The notes under the pieces: model-generated | What the model saw: only the letters and a program-made list of their open reading frames with translations | What the model was told of the DNA's origin: nothing | The model's database searches: none | In this document: positions 1 to 12,114 of the stretch, in pieces | How positions within the stretch are numbered: the stretch's first letter is position 1 | How the letters are laid out: each line of letters begins with the position of its first letter | Assembly (NCBI GenBank): GCA_029339195.1 | Contig: JAPTJF010000395.1 | Location: 1-60,450 of the forward strand | Reading direction: 5' to 3' | DNA from: Micractinium sp. NFX-FRZ | Taxonomy: Eukaryota > Chlorophyta > Trebouxiophyceae > Chlorellales > Chlorellaceae | Length of the DNA stretch: 60,450 bases | Program-made: the position numbers and the translations under genes

Positions 1-146
1 AGCAAGGTGGGGATTTTGAAAACCCGGGCTTACAATGTAGGGAACTAATGCGGGAGAACCAGTCGGATCTACTGGTGATGGCGCCGCCGGCGGGTCAATG
101 GTGCCAGGGAGCACCGGTCGAGGACGGCACCGCTTCCAGTCATCCC

Positions 147-434
147 TCACCGAGATCGGCCACGGTCTTGGGCGCGGGAGGGTGGTGCCTGCCGTGGGCG
201 GCGGCTACAACAAGGGTGGGGAGGGTGTGCCATGCCACGGGTTGTGTGCAGCGCACTTGGCGCAGTTTGCGGACAGTTGCGGGCATTATCATGCCCAAGT
301 CCTCTTGCAGCGCGATGTGAGTGGATCACGTACCCTGCAAAGCAAGCGCGTGCGCGGCTTTCACCCGCCCGTCCTGCTGGAAACTTACCAGAGCCCACCA
401 GGAGCAGCACAGCGCACACAACCTTCAGATTCAT
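147..434 (-). CDS. possible small secreted protein (tentative, two exons)
   Basis: Read on the minus strand, an ATG at 434 begins MNLKVVCAVLLLVGSG, which looks like a signal-peptide core. It is followed at once by a strong donor, GTAAGTTT (donor at 388-387). A matching acceptor, CTTTGCAG, ends at 335 and the reading frame continues with YVIHSHRAARGLGHDN before a stop at 147-149. The 54-base intron is a multiple of three, so the frame is open with or without splicing. The downstream part is rich in Arg, Pro and Cys and matches no family I recognise. The gene may instead splice to further exons beyond the left edge. The perfect donor after a hydrophobic start is the main support. The product and the 3' end are uncertain. 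Confidence 0.35.
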   Translation of the reverse strand: MNLKVVCAVLLLVGSGKFPAGRAGESRARACFAGYVIHSHRAARGLGHDNARNCPQTAPSALHTTRGMAHPPHPCCSRRPRQAPPSRAQDRGRSR

Positions 435-1355
435 GGTAAGGAGGCTTGCGGGATATTGATGAAAAGAGGAATGCGGGTATGTGCCAGCCGATGCCCCTGT
501 ATGAGGTCTTCAGGCTCAGCACAGCACCCGCCAGCTGGCGGCGCGGCTGCCACAATAGCTCCATATTCTACAGCTGCAAGTTCGACGGCGGCTGGTTGCT
601 GGAACCCAACAAGATTGCCATGCTGGGGGGATGCGCTGCAGGGCAGGACCCAACAGCCAGGTCCAGAACCACCCGTGTTGCGCTGGTACAGACGCGCCTG
701 CCAGCTGCGCGGGGTGACTGCTGGAGATGGTGCCAGGAGGGTGCAAGCCAATGAGCGGGAGATTCGATTGGAAGGTGGTACTTTGCAGAAGCAATGCTCA
801 GACTTTCAAACGTTGCAGTAGTGTGGTGTGCACCTCGTCTCTCTGCCGGCGGCTGCAGCGCATTGCTTCCCCAGAAACGACGGTGTTCTTGCGTTGCTGG
901 CCCAGCTGTCGCTGAGGGACGCGTGAATGTGCAATGGCACCCCAGTAGCCAAGGTGGTGATATTGCGCAATTGCTGACCCAGGGCCAAGGTGGCGCGCCC
1001 TCGCTGCCTGCAGCACCCCCACCTGAGGGGGGCACACGCATGGGGCACATCCGATAGAGCAGCCACAGGGCTGGGCATGGCCACAAATCCTTGCAGGCAG
1101 GGCTGGTGAGTCTAGTGATGCTTGCAGTGCGCAAAACATCTGGGGTTTCGGTGACTGGCACCCGCCATCAACCTGCAGCCGCCGAGCACAGCGGCGGCAG
1201 CAGCGCCCCATCCAAAATGTGAAAAGGTGACGCACCGGCTCCCTGCACGTCTCGTTAATAACCTCTGGCAGATTTAAACGTCTTGCACTCGCGCAAAGGC
1301 AGCTGAAGCCTGTCGTCACGGCTGCTGCTGATCGGCCCGGCCCTCGGAAGGCGGC
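435..1355. other. intergenic stretch, no supported gene
   Basis: About 0.9 kb lies between the tentative minus-strand start at 434 and the TATA box of the large plus-strand gene. Open frames exist on both strands but are short, Cys/Trp/Arg-rich and without splice or domain support. It probably contains the divergent upstream regions of the two flanking genes. Confidence 0.5.
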
Positions 1356-1363
1356 TATATAAA
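1356..1363 (+). promoter_or_regulatory. TATA box of the large chromatin-reader gene
   Basis: TATATAAA lies 127 bases before the proposed ATG at 1490, in an otherwise GC-rich stretch. Transcription would be expected to start around 1385-1395, giving a leader of about 100 bases. A consensus TATA box is rare elsewhere in this window, which supports 1490 as the 5' end of the gene. Confidence 0.6.
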
Positions 1364-1489
1364 CCTAGCGGCACCCGGAGCTGTGCAGAGTTTCCACCGG
1401 GACGAGCTCTATGCGAGGCGACCGAATCCGCTCCACCCTGCGCGGGCTGTAAAGGCTGGCGCCGCGGACGGCTGCCAGGGGCGCTCGGC

Positions 1490-4400
1490 ATGCCCAAGAA
1501 GCGCGGGGCAAAGAAGAGGCAGTGGTTGGCCATTGGGGATGACGGCAAACTCGACGGCTGCGGTAAGCTGCCGGCAGAGGCGGCGGCGCAGCGGTCGCGG
1601 GCAAGCAGCAAGCGCGCGCAGTCCAGTTTGCTGCCAAGGGGTCGACCTGCATGCGAAGCTTGCATGTGTGAGGGAAGCTAGATGCCAAGCATACCGACTA
1701 TGTCCCCCCCTTTGCCGCCACTGGCCCTCAGCACTGTGTGTCTGTGTCAACCACCTCTGGCGGTGCCTGCCTCACGTGGCCCTGCCGCCCGTGCGCCGCT
1801 GCCCCCCTAATGTGCTTTTGCTTCTTCTCCCCTTCTTCTCCGCAGCCGCGTGTGAGAAGTTTGCTGGAGAGCTGCTCGTTTGCGAGCGCTGTCCCCACAC
1901 CTTCCATCCAGAGTGCTGCGGCTATGGTGACCCTCCGCTGCTGGGTGCTGGGTGCTGCAGTCGGTGCTGGCTGCGGGCTGTTTGTGTGCTGCTCCCGACC
2001 TGGGCACCGCTGCTACTGCTGCCGCTACTGCCGCTGCTGCTACTGGCCTGGGCGCTGCCCTGGTTGGGTGCTCGCTGTGCTGCCGCCTCTACTGCCTGCG
2101 TTTGCACCCACCCATCTCGGGCCCGCCTCTCCCGGCCACCCCCGCTTCCTCTGCAGCCGGCTTCCAGGATTTGCCCGGGCACCCAGAGGCCGACTGGTAC
2201 TGCTGGTACTGCGCTGGGCCCTCCCGCTTTGTGCACCCACGCTCGCAGGTGCGCGGCAGCAGGGGCGGGGCTTTGGCGTCTTGCCGCCGGGCAGGGCATC
2301 CAGCTTGCGCTGCATGCGCGCCTGTGCGACATGCAGCGCCCGTATGGCATGCTGCACTTGGGACCTGCGGGCAGCCAGCTAGCCCGGCGCTTCCTGTCCT
2401 GTTGCGTGGAGCCCTGATTGGTATTGCCCACGGACCCAACTAATGACTGTGACGCGCTTCTGCCCGCCTGCGTGCAGCTGGCGGTGAAAGTGGGGGACGA
2501 GGTGAAGGTGGCATACACGGACAAATGCGAGGTGGGTGCTGGCGTTTCTCTGCACAATGTGTCGGCCCGACATTGGCACACAGCGCCGCCGATGCCGAGC
2601 CGAGGGGATACTGACTTGAGTACGCACCCTGCCTGCGCCGCGCCGCTTGTGTGCAGCGTGTGCGTGTGCATGTGTGTTGCTGCCACAGCAAACCAGAGCG
2701 CGCCCTCAATGCCCCCTCAACGCCCCCTCGGTACGACCTTTGCCCCGCCGACTCTGCCTTGCCCATGCGCGGGTCGCTGCTGCAGGTGTACTACTCGGCC
2801 CGTGCCACTGCGGTGTCCCCGACCACCGTCACCTTCGTCTACACACACTTCACGGCAAGCACACGCCTGCCCCGCCTGCCGCCGTTGCTCGCCACTGGCG
2901 ATACTGTGGTTTTGTAACGTGCCAGCGGTGCGCTGTCCGCCGTGTGCGTGAGATGTTTCCCTGCTGCCTGCTGCCCCCCCGGCCTGACGTCAGCGTTTGC
3001 TGACGCCTCACCCCTTGCTTTTCCTTGCTGCTGCAGGACAACCCGCCGAGGACCCTGCAGCGCAACAGCGTGCGCCTGTGGCACGGCACGCACGACCCGG
3101 AGGCCTGGCAGTTTGACAAAAAGGTGCGTGCGTCTGTGCGTGTGTGTGTCGGGTGTGTCACTTTGGTGCCGTACCCTGCACTATGAGTATACCGGGAAGC
3201 GGGGTGGCAGGTACCATAGTGCATCGCCCAGAAAGTCAAGCATGCAGACACACCACTTGGCCCGCTGCCACCCGTCCATCTGTGTTTGAGCCGTGCCGCC
3301 CCGAACACATGTGCATGCACCCTCTGCTCCGCCGCTGCCCTCTGCCACACCGCCCCACCTCATCCACGTGCTTTCCTGCTTGGCGGTGCGCTTGCCTGCC
3401 CCGCAGCACTGCGCATATGAGCCGCGCTCCCGCTGCGCACCTGTGGACCTCGAGAGGCTCAGGAAGAAGCGTGCAGCCCGGGTGGCAGCCAGGGCGGCTG
3501 CGGCGGCCGAGGGGCGGGGATCGCCGGCGGATGGGGAGGGCAGCAGCGATGAGGAGGACGAGGAAGTGGAGGAGGAAGTGGAGGAGAAGAAGCCGCGGGG
3601 GCCTGGCGGGGCAGGTGCCCATGGCACACAGCAGAAGCAACAGCAGAAGCAGCAGCAGCAGCAGCAGCGGCAGCCTCGGTTTGTCACCGGGCCACTCAGG
3701 GCGGCTCGGAAGCGTGCCACGGCGGCTGAGGGGCAGGCAACGCCGTTGGATGGGGAGGGCAGCAGCAAGGCGGAGGACGAGGAAGAGGAGGAAGAGGAGG
3801 TGGAGGAGAGGAAGCAGCGGGGGCCTGGCGGGGCAGCTGTCCGTGGCACACAGCAGCTACAGCAGCAGCAGCAGCAGCGGCAGCTTCGGTTCGTCGCCGA
3901 GCCACCCAGCGTAGCCCGGAAGCATGCCACAGGCACGCCGCCAGAGGTGCCTGCAGCGGCAGCAAGCAGCGGCCCCGCACAGCGCAGGCAGGGCCGGCCC
4001 CCACAGCACGCAGCGGCGGCAGCGGCAAGCCCTGCTGACGCAGCAGCGGCTGGCAGCAGTGCTGGCAAGCATGACGTGGAGCGACCTGAAAAGCTGCAAG
4101 CGGCAGCCGCCAAGCCAGAGCGGTCTCGTGCACCTGCAGCACCAGCAGCGGCAGCGGCAACAGCAGCGGGAGCCAGCCTCCCTGCCAAGCGGGGGCGGGG
4201 TCGGCCCAAGCAGCAAGCAGCGCCTGGGCGCGATCGCCCTCAAAACCCTCCAGCAGATGCAGCAGCACCCACGCCAAGCCCTGCAGCGTCGGCATCGGCA
4301 GCGGCTGCTGGCGGCACTAGCAGCAGCAAGCTTGAGCCTGTGAAGCAGCCTCCTAAGCAGCAAGCAGATGCAGCAGCACCACCTGCGAGCCCTGCAGCAG

Positions 4401-7400
4401 CAGCAGCAGCGGTTGCTGGCGGCACTATCAGCAGTAAGCCTGAGCCTCCCAAGCAGCTAGCACAGCAGCAGGCAGCAGCGACGGCACCACAGAAGCCACG
4501 CCCAGCAGCAGCGGCGGCAACAGAGGACGCAGCAAGAGCAGTTGTTGGACCCAGCGCTGGGGAGCCTTCAAAGCAGCATGCAGCAGAGGCAGCGCTAGGA
4601 GAGCTAGGCCTTGCAGCAGCGTCGGAAAAAGACGATGCACCAGTAGCAGCGGCAGCAGCTGACGCAGCCATCGGGGGTAAGCCTTTGAAGCAGCAGGTAG
4701 CAGTAGAGCGACCAGAGGAGGCAGCCCCTGCAGCAGCACCGGCAGCAGGAAGCGGGGGCGCGAAGCGGGGACGAGAGGCAGCAGCAGACGGGGATGCAGG
4801 CAAGGGTGAATGCCAGCCCCATCAGAAGCGGCAGGCGGTTGCAACCGATGCACCCGCCAGTGCCCAGCAGACCGCAGCATCGGCGGCAGCAGCTGCGGCA
4901 CCCGGGGGGCACCCTGCGAAGGCACCAGCGGCAAAGGCACCGGCAGAGGCGGCCGATCCGCCTGCAGCAGCAGCAGCGTCACCAACAGCGGCACCTGCGG
5001 CAGCACCAGTGCCAAGAAAGGGGCCCGTCCTCCCGCCCAAGCCTGCGCCCAAGAAGCCAACCGTCAAGCCTGCGGCAGTCGTGAGGCCAGCCAAGCCGGC
5101 AGCTGCAGCAGCCGCTGCAGCACCAGGCGGCAGTACCGCCGTCGCCCCACAGACCGACAGCAGCACGGCGGCTGCTGGGAGTCTTGCCGGCAGCAGCGGA
5201 GCTTCTGCCAAGCCGGCAGCAGGCAGCGGCGCAGCCGTCGAGGGGCCAGCCGGCGGTGCGTCTGCCGCTACGAGAGCAGCCCGCAGTGCTGCGCAGCCAG
5301 CGGCCCAGCCAGGAGGAGCAGCCGCCCGGAAGGCAGGGCCTATGCTGCCCGCACGCCGTGCAGCCAGCAAGCCATCCGTCGCTGCAGGGTCAGGGCCACC
5401 TCAGGCGCCACCAGCAGAAGCAGCAGCAGCTGCAGCAGCAAGACGTGCAGCGTTGGTGGCCATGCCGGCAGTTGGCGGCGGCGGCGGCGGCACCGCCCTC
5501 GGCCAGCCCTCTGCGGCGCTTAGCCTTAGCCCTGAACCAGGGGAGGGGGGCGAGTCCGATAGTGAGCTGGACATTTTGGGGCGTATAGCATCCCCAGCCT
5601 CCGCACAACCTTGTGCCCCTGCTCCACTTGCTGCTGCTGCAGCTGTTGCTGCCTCACCCGCCCAACAGGCAGTGGCAGCTGCTGCGGAAGGCCCCGCAGC
5701 TGGCGGCATCAGCAGCCAGGGGCCGCCTGCTGCCCGGCAGCAGCAGCAACAGCAGCAGCAGCAGGGGCCGGCGGCGCAGCCAGGAAAGCGCCCCTTGGCG
5801 GGTGCCAGCGACGCGGCGGCTGAGGCCGCTGCCGCTGCTGCTGCCACAGCCGCAGCAGCGGCAGCCGCAGCAGCCGCGGCACACACCGTGTCGCCGCAGG
5901 CTCGGCTGGCGCAGCGCTTGGCGTCCAGTCGGCAGGCTGGTACGGCCCAGCAGCCGTATGCTGACGCCTATGATTTCCCTGATGCATCTCCGGCAGCCCC
6001 GCAGACGGCTCCGGCGCAGCTTATGGCGGCACCGGCGCAGCAGGCAGCGGCAGCGCAGCATGTGCAGCAGACGGAAGGGCATGGGTCGGCTGCCGGCAAG
6101 CAGCAGCCGGGCAGGCAGGCGGCGGCAGGCGCCTTGCAGCAGCCGGGCGCGCAGGCAGCGGCAGCGCAGCAGGCGCAGCAGGGCGGGGAGGTTGCACTGA
6201 GTGGCACGCAGCAGCTGCCATCGCCGTCAGCAGATGCGCTGCCCTCCCCAGAGGCCGCCGGGCTCTTAGTCAGCCTGATGCGTCCTCATGTACCGCCTGC
6301 GGCGCAGCTTGAGCCGGCCCCGCCGGCAGCAGTGCCCCCAACACCGGCGCCAGCGCTGGCACCAGGCCCTGCAGCATGGTGGGTGCTGCCAGGCCGCTGC
6401 TCCACACGTCTGCGCTGGCCCATGCATGCAGCTTGTGGGCTGGCAGGGTTGGGGTGGGTGCCAGCAGCTGGTGGGCAGCCACCGGGTGGGCCGCCGCTTG
6501 AGGATTGCTTCGCTGCTTGCGCCTTGATCGCGCCTTCCTCATGTCATGACCACCTCTCGTGCGTCTCTGTGCTGCTGCCACCCATGCTGGTTTGCCCCTG
6601 CGCCCTTGCCCCCTGCCCCTACCTGCTAGGGGTCATGGCTGGTAGCAGCGCCGAGGGCGTTCTCCAACCGTGCTGTTATGCATCGCCTTCGGCTTGCCCC
6701 TGTGGCCCCGCCGACACCGTCTTCTGACTCACTTGCCTACCTGCACTGCTCTGCCGTCCTGCCATTCGCCACGTGCCTGCCTGCCTGCAACGTTGCAGGT
6801 CCAACGCTGAGGTGGCAGCGCTGATTGCGGGGGTGCAGCAGTGCGGCGTGAACAAGTGGGCGCAGGTAGGAGCGGGTGTGAGTGGGCGGGCTGCAGAGCA
6901 CCTGCCAGCTTGCGGGCCGCCCTTGTGTGCCTGCCAGGTGTTAGCTGCCTGAAGAGCTGCCTGCATGCCTGCTGCACGCAACCCATCCGCCTGGCTGCCC
7001 CTGCAGCGCCTCTCTTTGTTTGGCAGCAGGGCGTGTGGCGAGGTCACACCTTGTGTGCTGCTGTATGTGTGCTGTGCTGCACCCAGCAGCTCTGTACGCA
7101 CAGCCGCTGCCAGCACTGCTCACCACATGCACATGGTGCGTGTGCCCCTTCCTCTCCCTGCGCCTCCCCGCTGCCTCTGCAGGTGCGGGCGGCGCACCCC
7201 CGGGAGCTGAGCGGGCGCAGCGTGGAGGAGATACGCGCCAAGTGGCGGTCCATGGTGAGGTGGCGCCCCGCTGGCGGCGACAGTGCCTGCTTGCGTCGTG
7301 ATGTTTGCAGTGCAGGGGAGGCTGTGCTATGCTGGCATCCTCAGTCCTGGTATGGCCATGCTGCATTGCTGTGAGCTGAAATTCGAAGACGCACAAGCAG

Positions 7401-10400
7401 TGCCTGGTTGCCTTGCAAGCAGCGGCGCGGCCACAGTGTTGAGTCCCTGCTGAGCCGCCGCTGTGGCCTGCTGCCCCCTGCCTGCTGTGCTGGTGCAGAA
7501 GGGCCAGCTGGTACTGTCACCTCCCAAGGGCTCTGGGCCGAGCCCAGGGCGGGGCGCTCTCCGGCAGAGGCCCTCAGCGGGTGCACTGGCGTCGCCCACG
7601 GCAGCAGGCGCCAACCACATGCCGCGAGGCGTGTCCACGTTGGCCGGGGCGGCGGCCCAAGATATGCTCGCCGCTGCGGCAGCAGCGGCAGCAGCGGCAG
7701 GGCCGGGTGGGGGCGCGTGCGCCCCTTACGCCGCGAGTCGTCCCGTGGGCGGGCAGCCCTCCGCGTCAGAGGCAGCCGCTGCAGCCGCCCAGGCAGCTGC
7801 CTCTGCCGGCTGGCCGCACCCCACCGGCTTTCCCACGTCCCTGGCTCACAGCATCAAGGCAAGCAGCATCAGGCGCATTGCCCGCTCTGGCACGTCCCGT
7901 GGCTCAGAACCCTCGCCGCCGCCGTGCCCTTGCCCGCCCCGCCCCGCCATGGCAGCTCATGTTGGCCGGCACTGCTGCGCCCCCTCTCACTCGCCGTGGC
8001 TCCCTGCTCTGCCACCTGCCTGCGATCATCTCCTTCCCCTGTTGGGCCATGCTCCCCTGCTGCCGCAACACCTCCCCGCTTCTGCGCCATCCCCGCTGGC
8101 CGCTATGCAGCCCTCGGCACAGGCGCTGGGCCTGAGGCCTGGGGACTTGGTGGAGGTGCGGGCGGTGGATGATGAGTACAGGGGCGGCTGGTTCCTGGCC
8201 ACTGTGCTGGAGGTAGGAGAGCGTCCATGGCCTGCCCGCCCGCTGAGCTGGCCGGTTGGTGTTGTGGTTGGTGGCAGGCCCTGTGCACTCGTGCTTGCTT
8301 GCCTGCTGGCGGGCGGGCAGGCGGGCAGGCAGGCTTGCATGCGCGCCTGCCTGCTTGCGTGTGTGCGTGCGTGCGCGCGTGCACGCGTGCGTGCGTGCGT
8401 GCCTGTTTGTTTGATTGCGTGCGTGCGTGATTGCCACCAGCTATAGCCCAGTGCCCTACATTGTAACGCCCTGCGCCCTCGTCTCCTCACCCACCCGGGT
8501 TTGCGGGCTGCCCCGCAGGTGCGCCACGGACCGGCGGCTGGCCTGGAGGTGTGGGTTGAGTACCGCGACTTCCGGGAGGAGGGGGAAGGTGGGTGGTACT
8601 GACGTTGATGTGTGGTACTGCTACTATGCCTTTGAGAGGAGGGGAAGGTTGGCACAAAGGGTGTTGTTGGGGGCAGTACTGCTACTGCTTTGTGATGAGC
8701 CAAGCGAGTATACTGCCGATAGCGAGTATACGGCCGATTGTACTGCTGTGTGATGAGCCGAGCGAGTATCGGGAGAGGTACAGGGAGGCAGTGGCTGCTG
8801 ACTGTGATGGTGCTACTGCCCTGTGTTGAGTACAGCACCCATGGCGTGATCAACATGCATGCGCACGGGGTTGGCATGCCTGCGTCGGTCAGGGTGCCCT
8901 AATCCCTCGGGGAGGAGTGGTACTGCCAAAGCAGTGATCTGGCCCGGCATTGCACAGCAGTGGTGTGCCGCGGCATTGCACAGCAGTCAAAGTGCGCTTC
9001 GGCAGTACCACACAAATGCCAATCAGTAGCAAACGGAGCGTGCATGCGAGCACCCACCTGTCACGCCAACCCGCCAACCCGCCCGCTGTGCATTCCCTCC
9101 CTTTGCCATTGTTGTGCAGCTACCAACACGAGGGAGTGGGTCCAGTTCTTGCACACCACAGGTAAGAGCGGTTCCCACGGACAGGGCGGTGCTGTGAGCG
9201 CTGTGCTATACGCTGGTTTCGGAGACAGCGTGCTGTGCGCGGTGGGGCTGCCGTGCGCGCGGGGGCGGGGGGCAGAGCGGGGAGGGCGGCGGCTGCTAAG
9301 AGCTGCTGCGGCGTGACATCTTGCACGCGCTTCTTGGTCGCGCTGCACCCCTCCATCCCTTCAATCCATGCTTGTTACCACACACCCCTCACTGCTGCAT
9401 GTTGTGCACAGCTACTGATTTGAGCATTCAGGAGTGCTGCCATTGTCTTCCATCACTTCCCCGGGTTGGCAATAGCTTCCTTGCCTGATCCCAGCCCCGC
9501 TGCTGCCTCCTCTCACCCACCCACACACGCCCATGCGCGCTGCAGAGGACGGCCGCTGGCTGTTCCCGCGCATCCGCCCAGCCCACCGCCCGCTGAAGCC
9601 CCCCGGCCCGCCCGCAGTGTTCTATCCAGAACAAGCAGTGGAGGTGCGCCCCCCGCCCCTTGCCTCCGCCCTGCCATCTCCTGTGCTGCTGGGTGCACCC
9701 TTCCCCTGTGCTGCTGCATCCGTGCGCGGCACGGGCCGCCATATTGCCCCGCCCCGCCTCGCTCCTGCTGTGCTGCCCGTCGGGGCTTATGCACCTGCCT
9801 GGGGCCAGACCCTGCACTGGTGTGAGCAGCGCTCCTTCCACTGCATCGCCGGCACCTCCCGTGCTGGCCCCCTCATCCCTGCCGCAGCTTTGAATCCCTG
9901 CTCTCCACCCGTCATCTCTCTGCAGGCTTTTCTGAACGACGGCTGGTGGATGGGGGAGGTGGTGTCGGTGGAGGGGGCAACCGTGGGGGTGCGCTTCGAG
10001 CCGCGGCCCCTTGGAGAGGGTGAGTGGGGAGGGGGCAAGGGAGCGCCAGGGTGGGAGCCCCGCTGAGAAGGGAGGGGCAAGCCGTGAACTAGTTGCGCTA
10101 CAGATGTGTTCTTTCACCACGTTATCATGTACGCTTTAGCCAACAGGATAACTCAGTATATTCTTTCGTTTGCTAATTGTATTAGGCGATGTAGGGACGG
10201 GAAATTGCGGGTGCCAGCGGTGGTAGTGCAGCCAGCTGCCATGTGGGCGGCACGCTTGTTTGTGGAGGGCCGGAGACGTGCGCTGCTGGGCTGGGCAGGG
10301 CAACAGTTGGAGCCCAGGACCGGCGTAATGATCGCATACCGACTGAAGAACAATGACAGTATCGTCAGTGCCGAGCTCACCACCACTGTTTATCTGTGTC

Positions 10401-11562
10401 ATCCCACCCTCACAACCCCTTGTCTCCTGCCATCGCGCCTGGCTCTCCCTCCCGCTCACCCGCCGCACACCCTCCCACGCTGGCGACCTTTCTTTCTTCT
10501 CCGCTATCTGCCTCATCCCACTGCTCACCTCCACTTCTCCCCCCCCCCCCTCCCGCAGGCGACTTTTCCTTCTATCCCTCGGACCTCGTGCGCCCAGCGT
10601 ACCCGCTCCTCTCCCAAGGGTTTGGCATGCTCAACCTGCCCGCTGCTGTTGTCGCACTCGCCGCCGCCACGGCGACGCCCGCCGCTGCGACGCCGCCGCT
10701 TGCCGCCTCTGTCGGCAACAGCGGCGCGGACCCTCACATTACCGGAACGCTGCTGGATGTGAAGCAAAACCTGCAGCAGCTAGAGCAGCTGCTGGCAGCC
10801 GCCCAAGCAGGCAGCAGCAGCGTCGGAGGAGGAGGCGGAGGCGGCGGGCTAGCAGGCAGCACAGCGCAGCCGGCTGCCACAGCCGCGCTCTCTGCTCGCT
10901 CCCCCCCGCTGAGTCTGGGGGGCGCGCACCGGCCAGAGACTTTTCCAGGACAGCAGGGGCACGGCAGCGCTCAGCAGCAGCAGCAGCAGCAGCGCAGCAG
11001 CACGCCGCCTCCCCGAGGGATGGCTGGCATGGCGCTGCCCCGCCCACGCTCCCAGCAGCTGCTGCAGCATAACAGAAGCCCCCCCCGTGCCGAGGACGAG
11101 CAGGCGCAACAACACGCGCCGCACTCGCAGCAGGTACAGCAGCATGCACAGCAGCAGCAGGCGCAGCTGCGGGCGTCTCCCCAGCCGCAGAAGGTGAGGC
11201 TGCATGACCTCCACCAGCCGGCGCAGGCGGCGACGCGGCCTCTTGCGCAGCAGCAGCAACAAACGGCGCCACCGTCCCAGCAGCCGCCGCCGCCGCAGCA
11301 GCAGCAGCAGCGCGGGGTGCCGCAGCAGTTTCCGAGAGCGAGTGTACAGGTTGTGCACCAGCCAGGGCTGGCAGGGCCGGACGTGCCAGAGCAGGGTGGG
11401 CCGCAGCGTACAGCTCCGCCGCCGCCCGTGCAGCCGTCAGCGCGGCCGCCGGCACGGCAGCAGGCGCAGGCGCCGACGGCGGCACGCGGGGTGCAGCAGC
11501 CAGATGCCAATGCTCTCCTGGCGCTAGCCGTCCAAACCTTCAAAAACTCAATAGCCAAGTAG
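1490..11562 (+). CDS. large nuclear chromatin-reader protein: PHD, Tudor-like, telobox-like Myb and Agenet domains
   Basis: About 16 exons. Exon 1 (1490-1667) starts MPKKRGAKKRQW, a basic probable nuclear signal. A PHD finger is split over three exons: CEAC near 1652, then GELLVCERCPHTFHPEC (exon from 1846), then DWYCWYC near 2195. Next come GDEVKVAYTDKCE (about 2490), VYYSARATAVSP (2786), RNSVRLWHGTHDPEAW (3065), a Tudor-like beta-barrel signature. One exon (about 3406-6378) encodes roughly 990 residues of acidic, then Ala/Gln/Pro-rich low complexity. A Myb/SANT domain follows in two exons (6799-6867, 7184-7254): NAEVAALIAGVQQCG... to VEEIRAKWRSM, whose last helix resembles the telobox. Agenet modules follow: LVEVRAVDDEYRGGWFLATV (8145) and NDGWWMGEVVSVEG (9935) with FYPSDLVRPAY (10570). 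The C-terminus is again Gln/Pro-rich. Reading histone marks is inferred from the domains. The order of domains is unfamiliar to me. Small exons around 8845 and 9118 are uncertain. Confidence 0.8.
8285..8435. repeat. TGCG/TGCC microsatellite in an intron
   Basis: A run of tgcgtgcgtg-, gcgcgtgc- and gcaggcgggc-type units lies in the intron after the first Agenet exon (which ends near 8211). It is simple-sequence DNA with no coding sense, and its length is likely to vary between strains. Confidence 0.75.
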
Positions 11563-11620
11563 AGGCGCCTATCTTGCTTTCAAATGCAGCCCTGCCCGAC
11601 TTGCCACCAACCCGTACCAT

Positions 11621-11625
11621 TGTAA
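11621..11625 (+). terminator. TGTAA polyadenylation signal, large chromatin gene
   Basis: TGTAA lies 59 bases after the stop codon at 11560-11562, in a C/T-rich stretch. TGTAA is the standard chlorophyte polyadenylation signal. Cleavage would be expected 10-20 bases further on. Confidence 0.65.
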
Positions 11626-11796
11626 CAAACTTGTGTGCTTGCTACCTGCTGCGCCCGCTGTGCCTCCCTGCCCTTGCCCTTGCTCATGTACCACTTTCAC
11701 CATTACGGCCCCTCCCTTGCCCCCACAAAGCTACCCCTCCATATCACGTTTTTTTCCTGCAATGCCGGGACAGCCCCTCGTTCGCGGCCTGCAATC

Positions 11797-11801
11797 TTAC
11801 A
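11797..11801 (-). terminator. TGTAA polyadenylation signal, cell-wall protein gene
   Basis: TTACA on the plus strand is TGTAA on the minus strand, about 315 bases past the stop codon at 12115. With the plus-strand signal at 11621 it leaves only about 170 bases between the ends of two convergent genes. Confidence 0.55.
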
Positions 11802-12114
11802 GCATGCACCCCACGACCGACAAAAAAAAAATGAAACTTCAGGTCGAGCACGTGAGCCGTGCATCGGTGCCGGCGCGGCATGTGTGAGGAGGAGGGGTCG
11901 AAATGTCGAGAAAGAGGTAGGCCTACCTCTCAATGGGAGGGTGGGCGGGGTCGGGAGGCTGGCTGCGGGTTGGGTTGGGAAGCTGGCTGGCGGGCATCGA
12001 TGCCCGAGCTTGTTTGAACGCTACGATGCATCAATTGTGTCTGGCCCCAGGGCCGGCAGGCCGCCCTGCCTGCCGCCTGCTGTGGGGGACGGGGATTCGG
12101 TGTGTACATGTCTG

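Noticed and set aside
568..1319. Long minus-strand frames near 568-1319 as a gene divergent from the large chromatin gene
   Set aside because: No signal peptide, domain or convincing splice pattern. Overlapping frames are equally open.
1383..2417. 344-codon plus-strand frame overlapping the first exons of the large chromatin gene
   Set aside because: It fuses one true exon (the PHD piece at 1846) with intron sequence. The PHD finger is complete only when the exons in different frames are spliced.
3181..4209. 342-codon antisense frame over the acidic/Gln-rich exon
   Set aside because: It is the shadow of Ala/Gln/Glu codons on the other strand, giving Cys/Ser/Leu/Ala runs. The sense frame connects to recognised domains.
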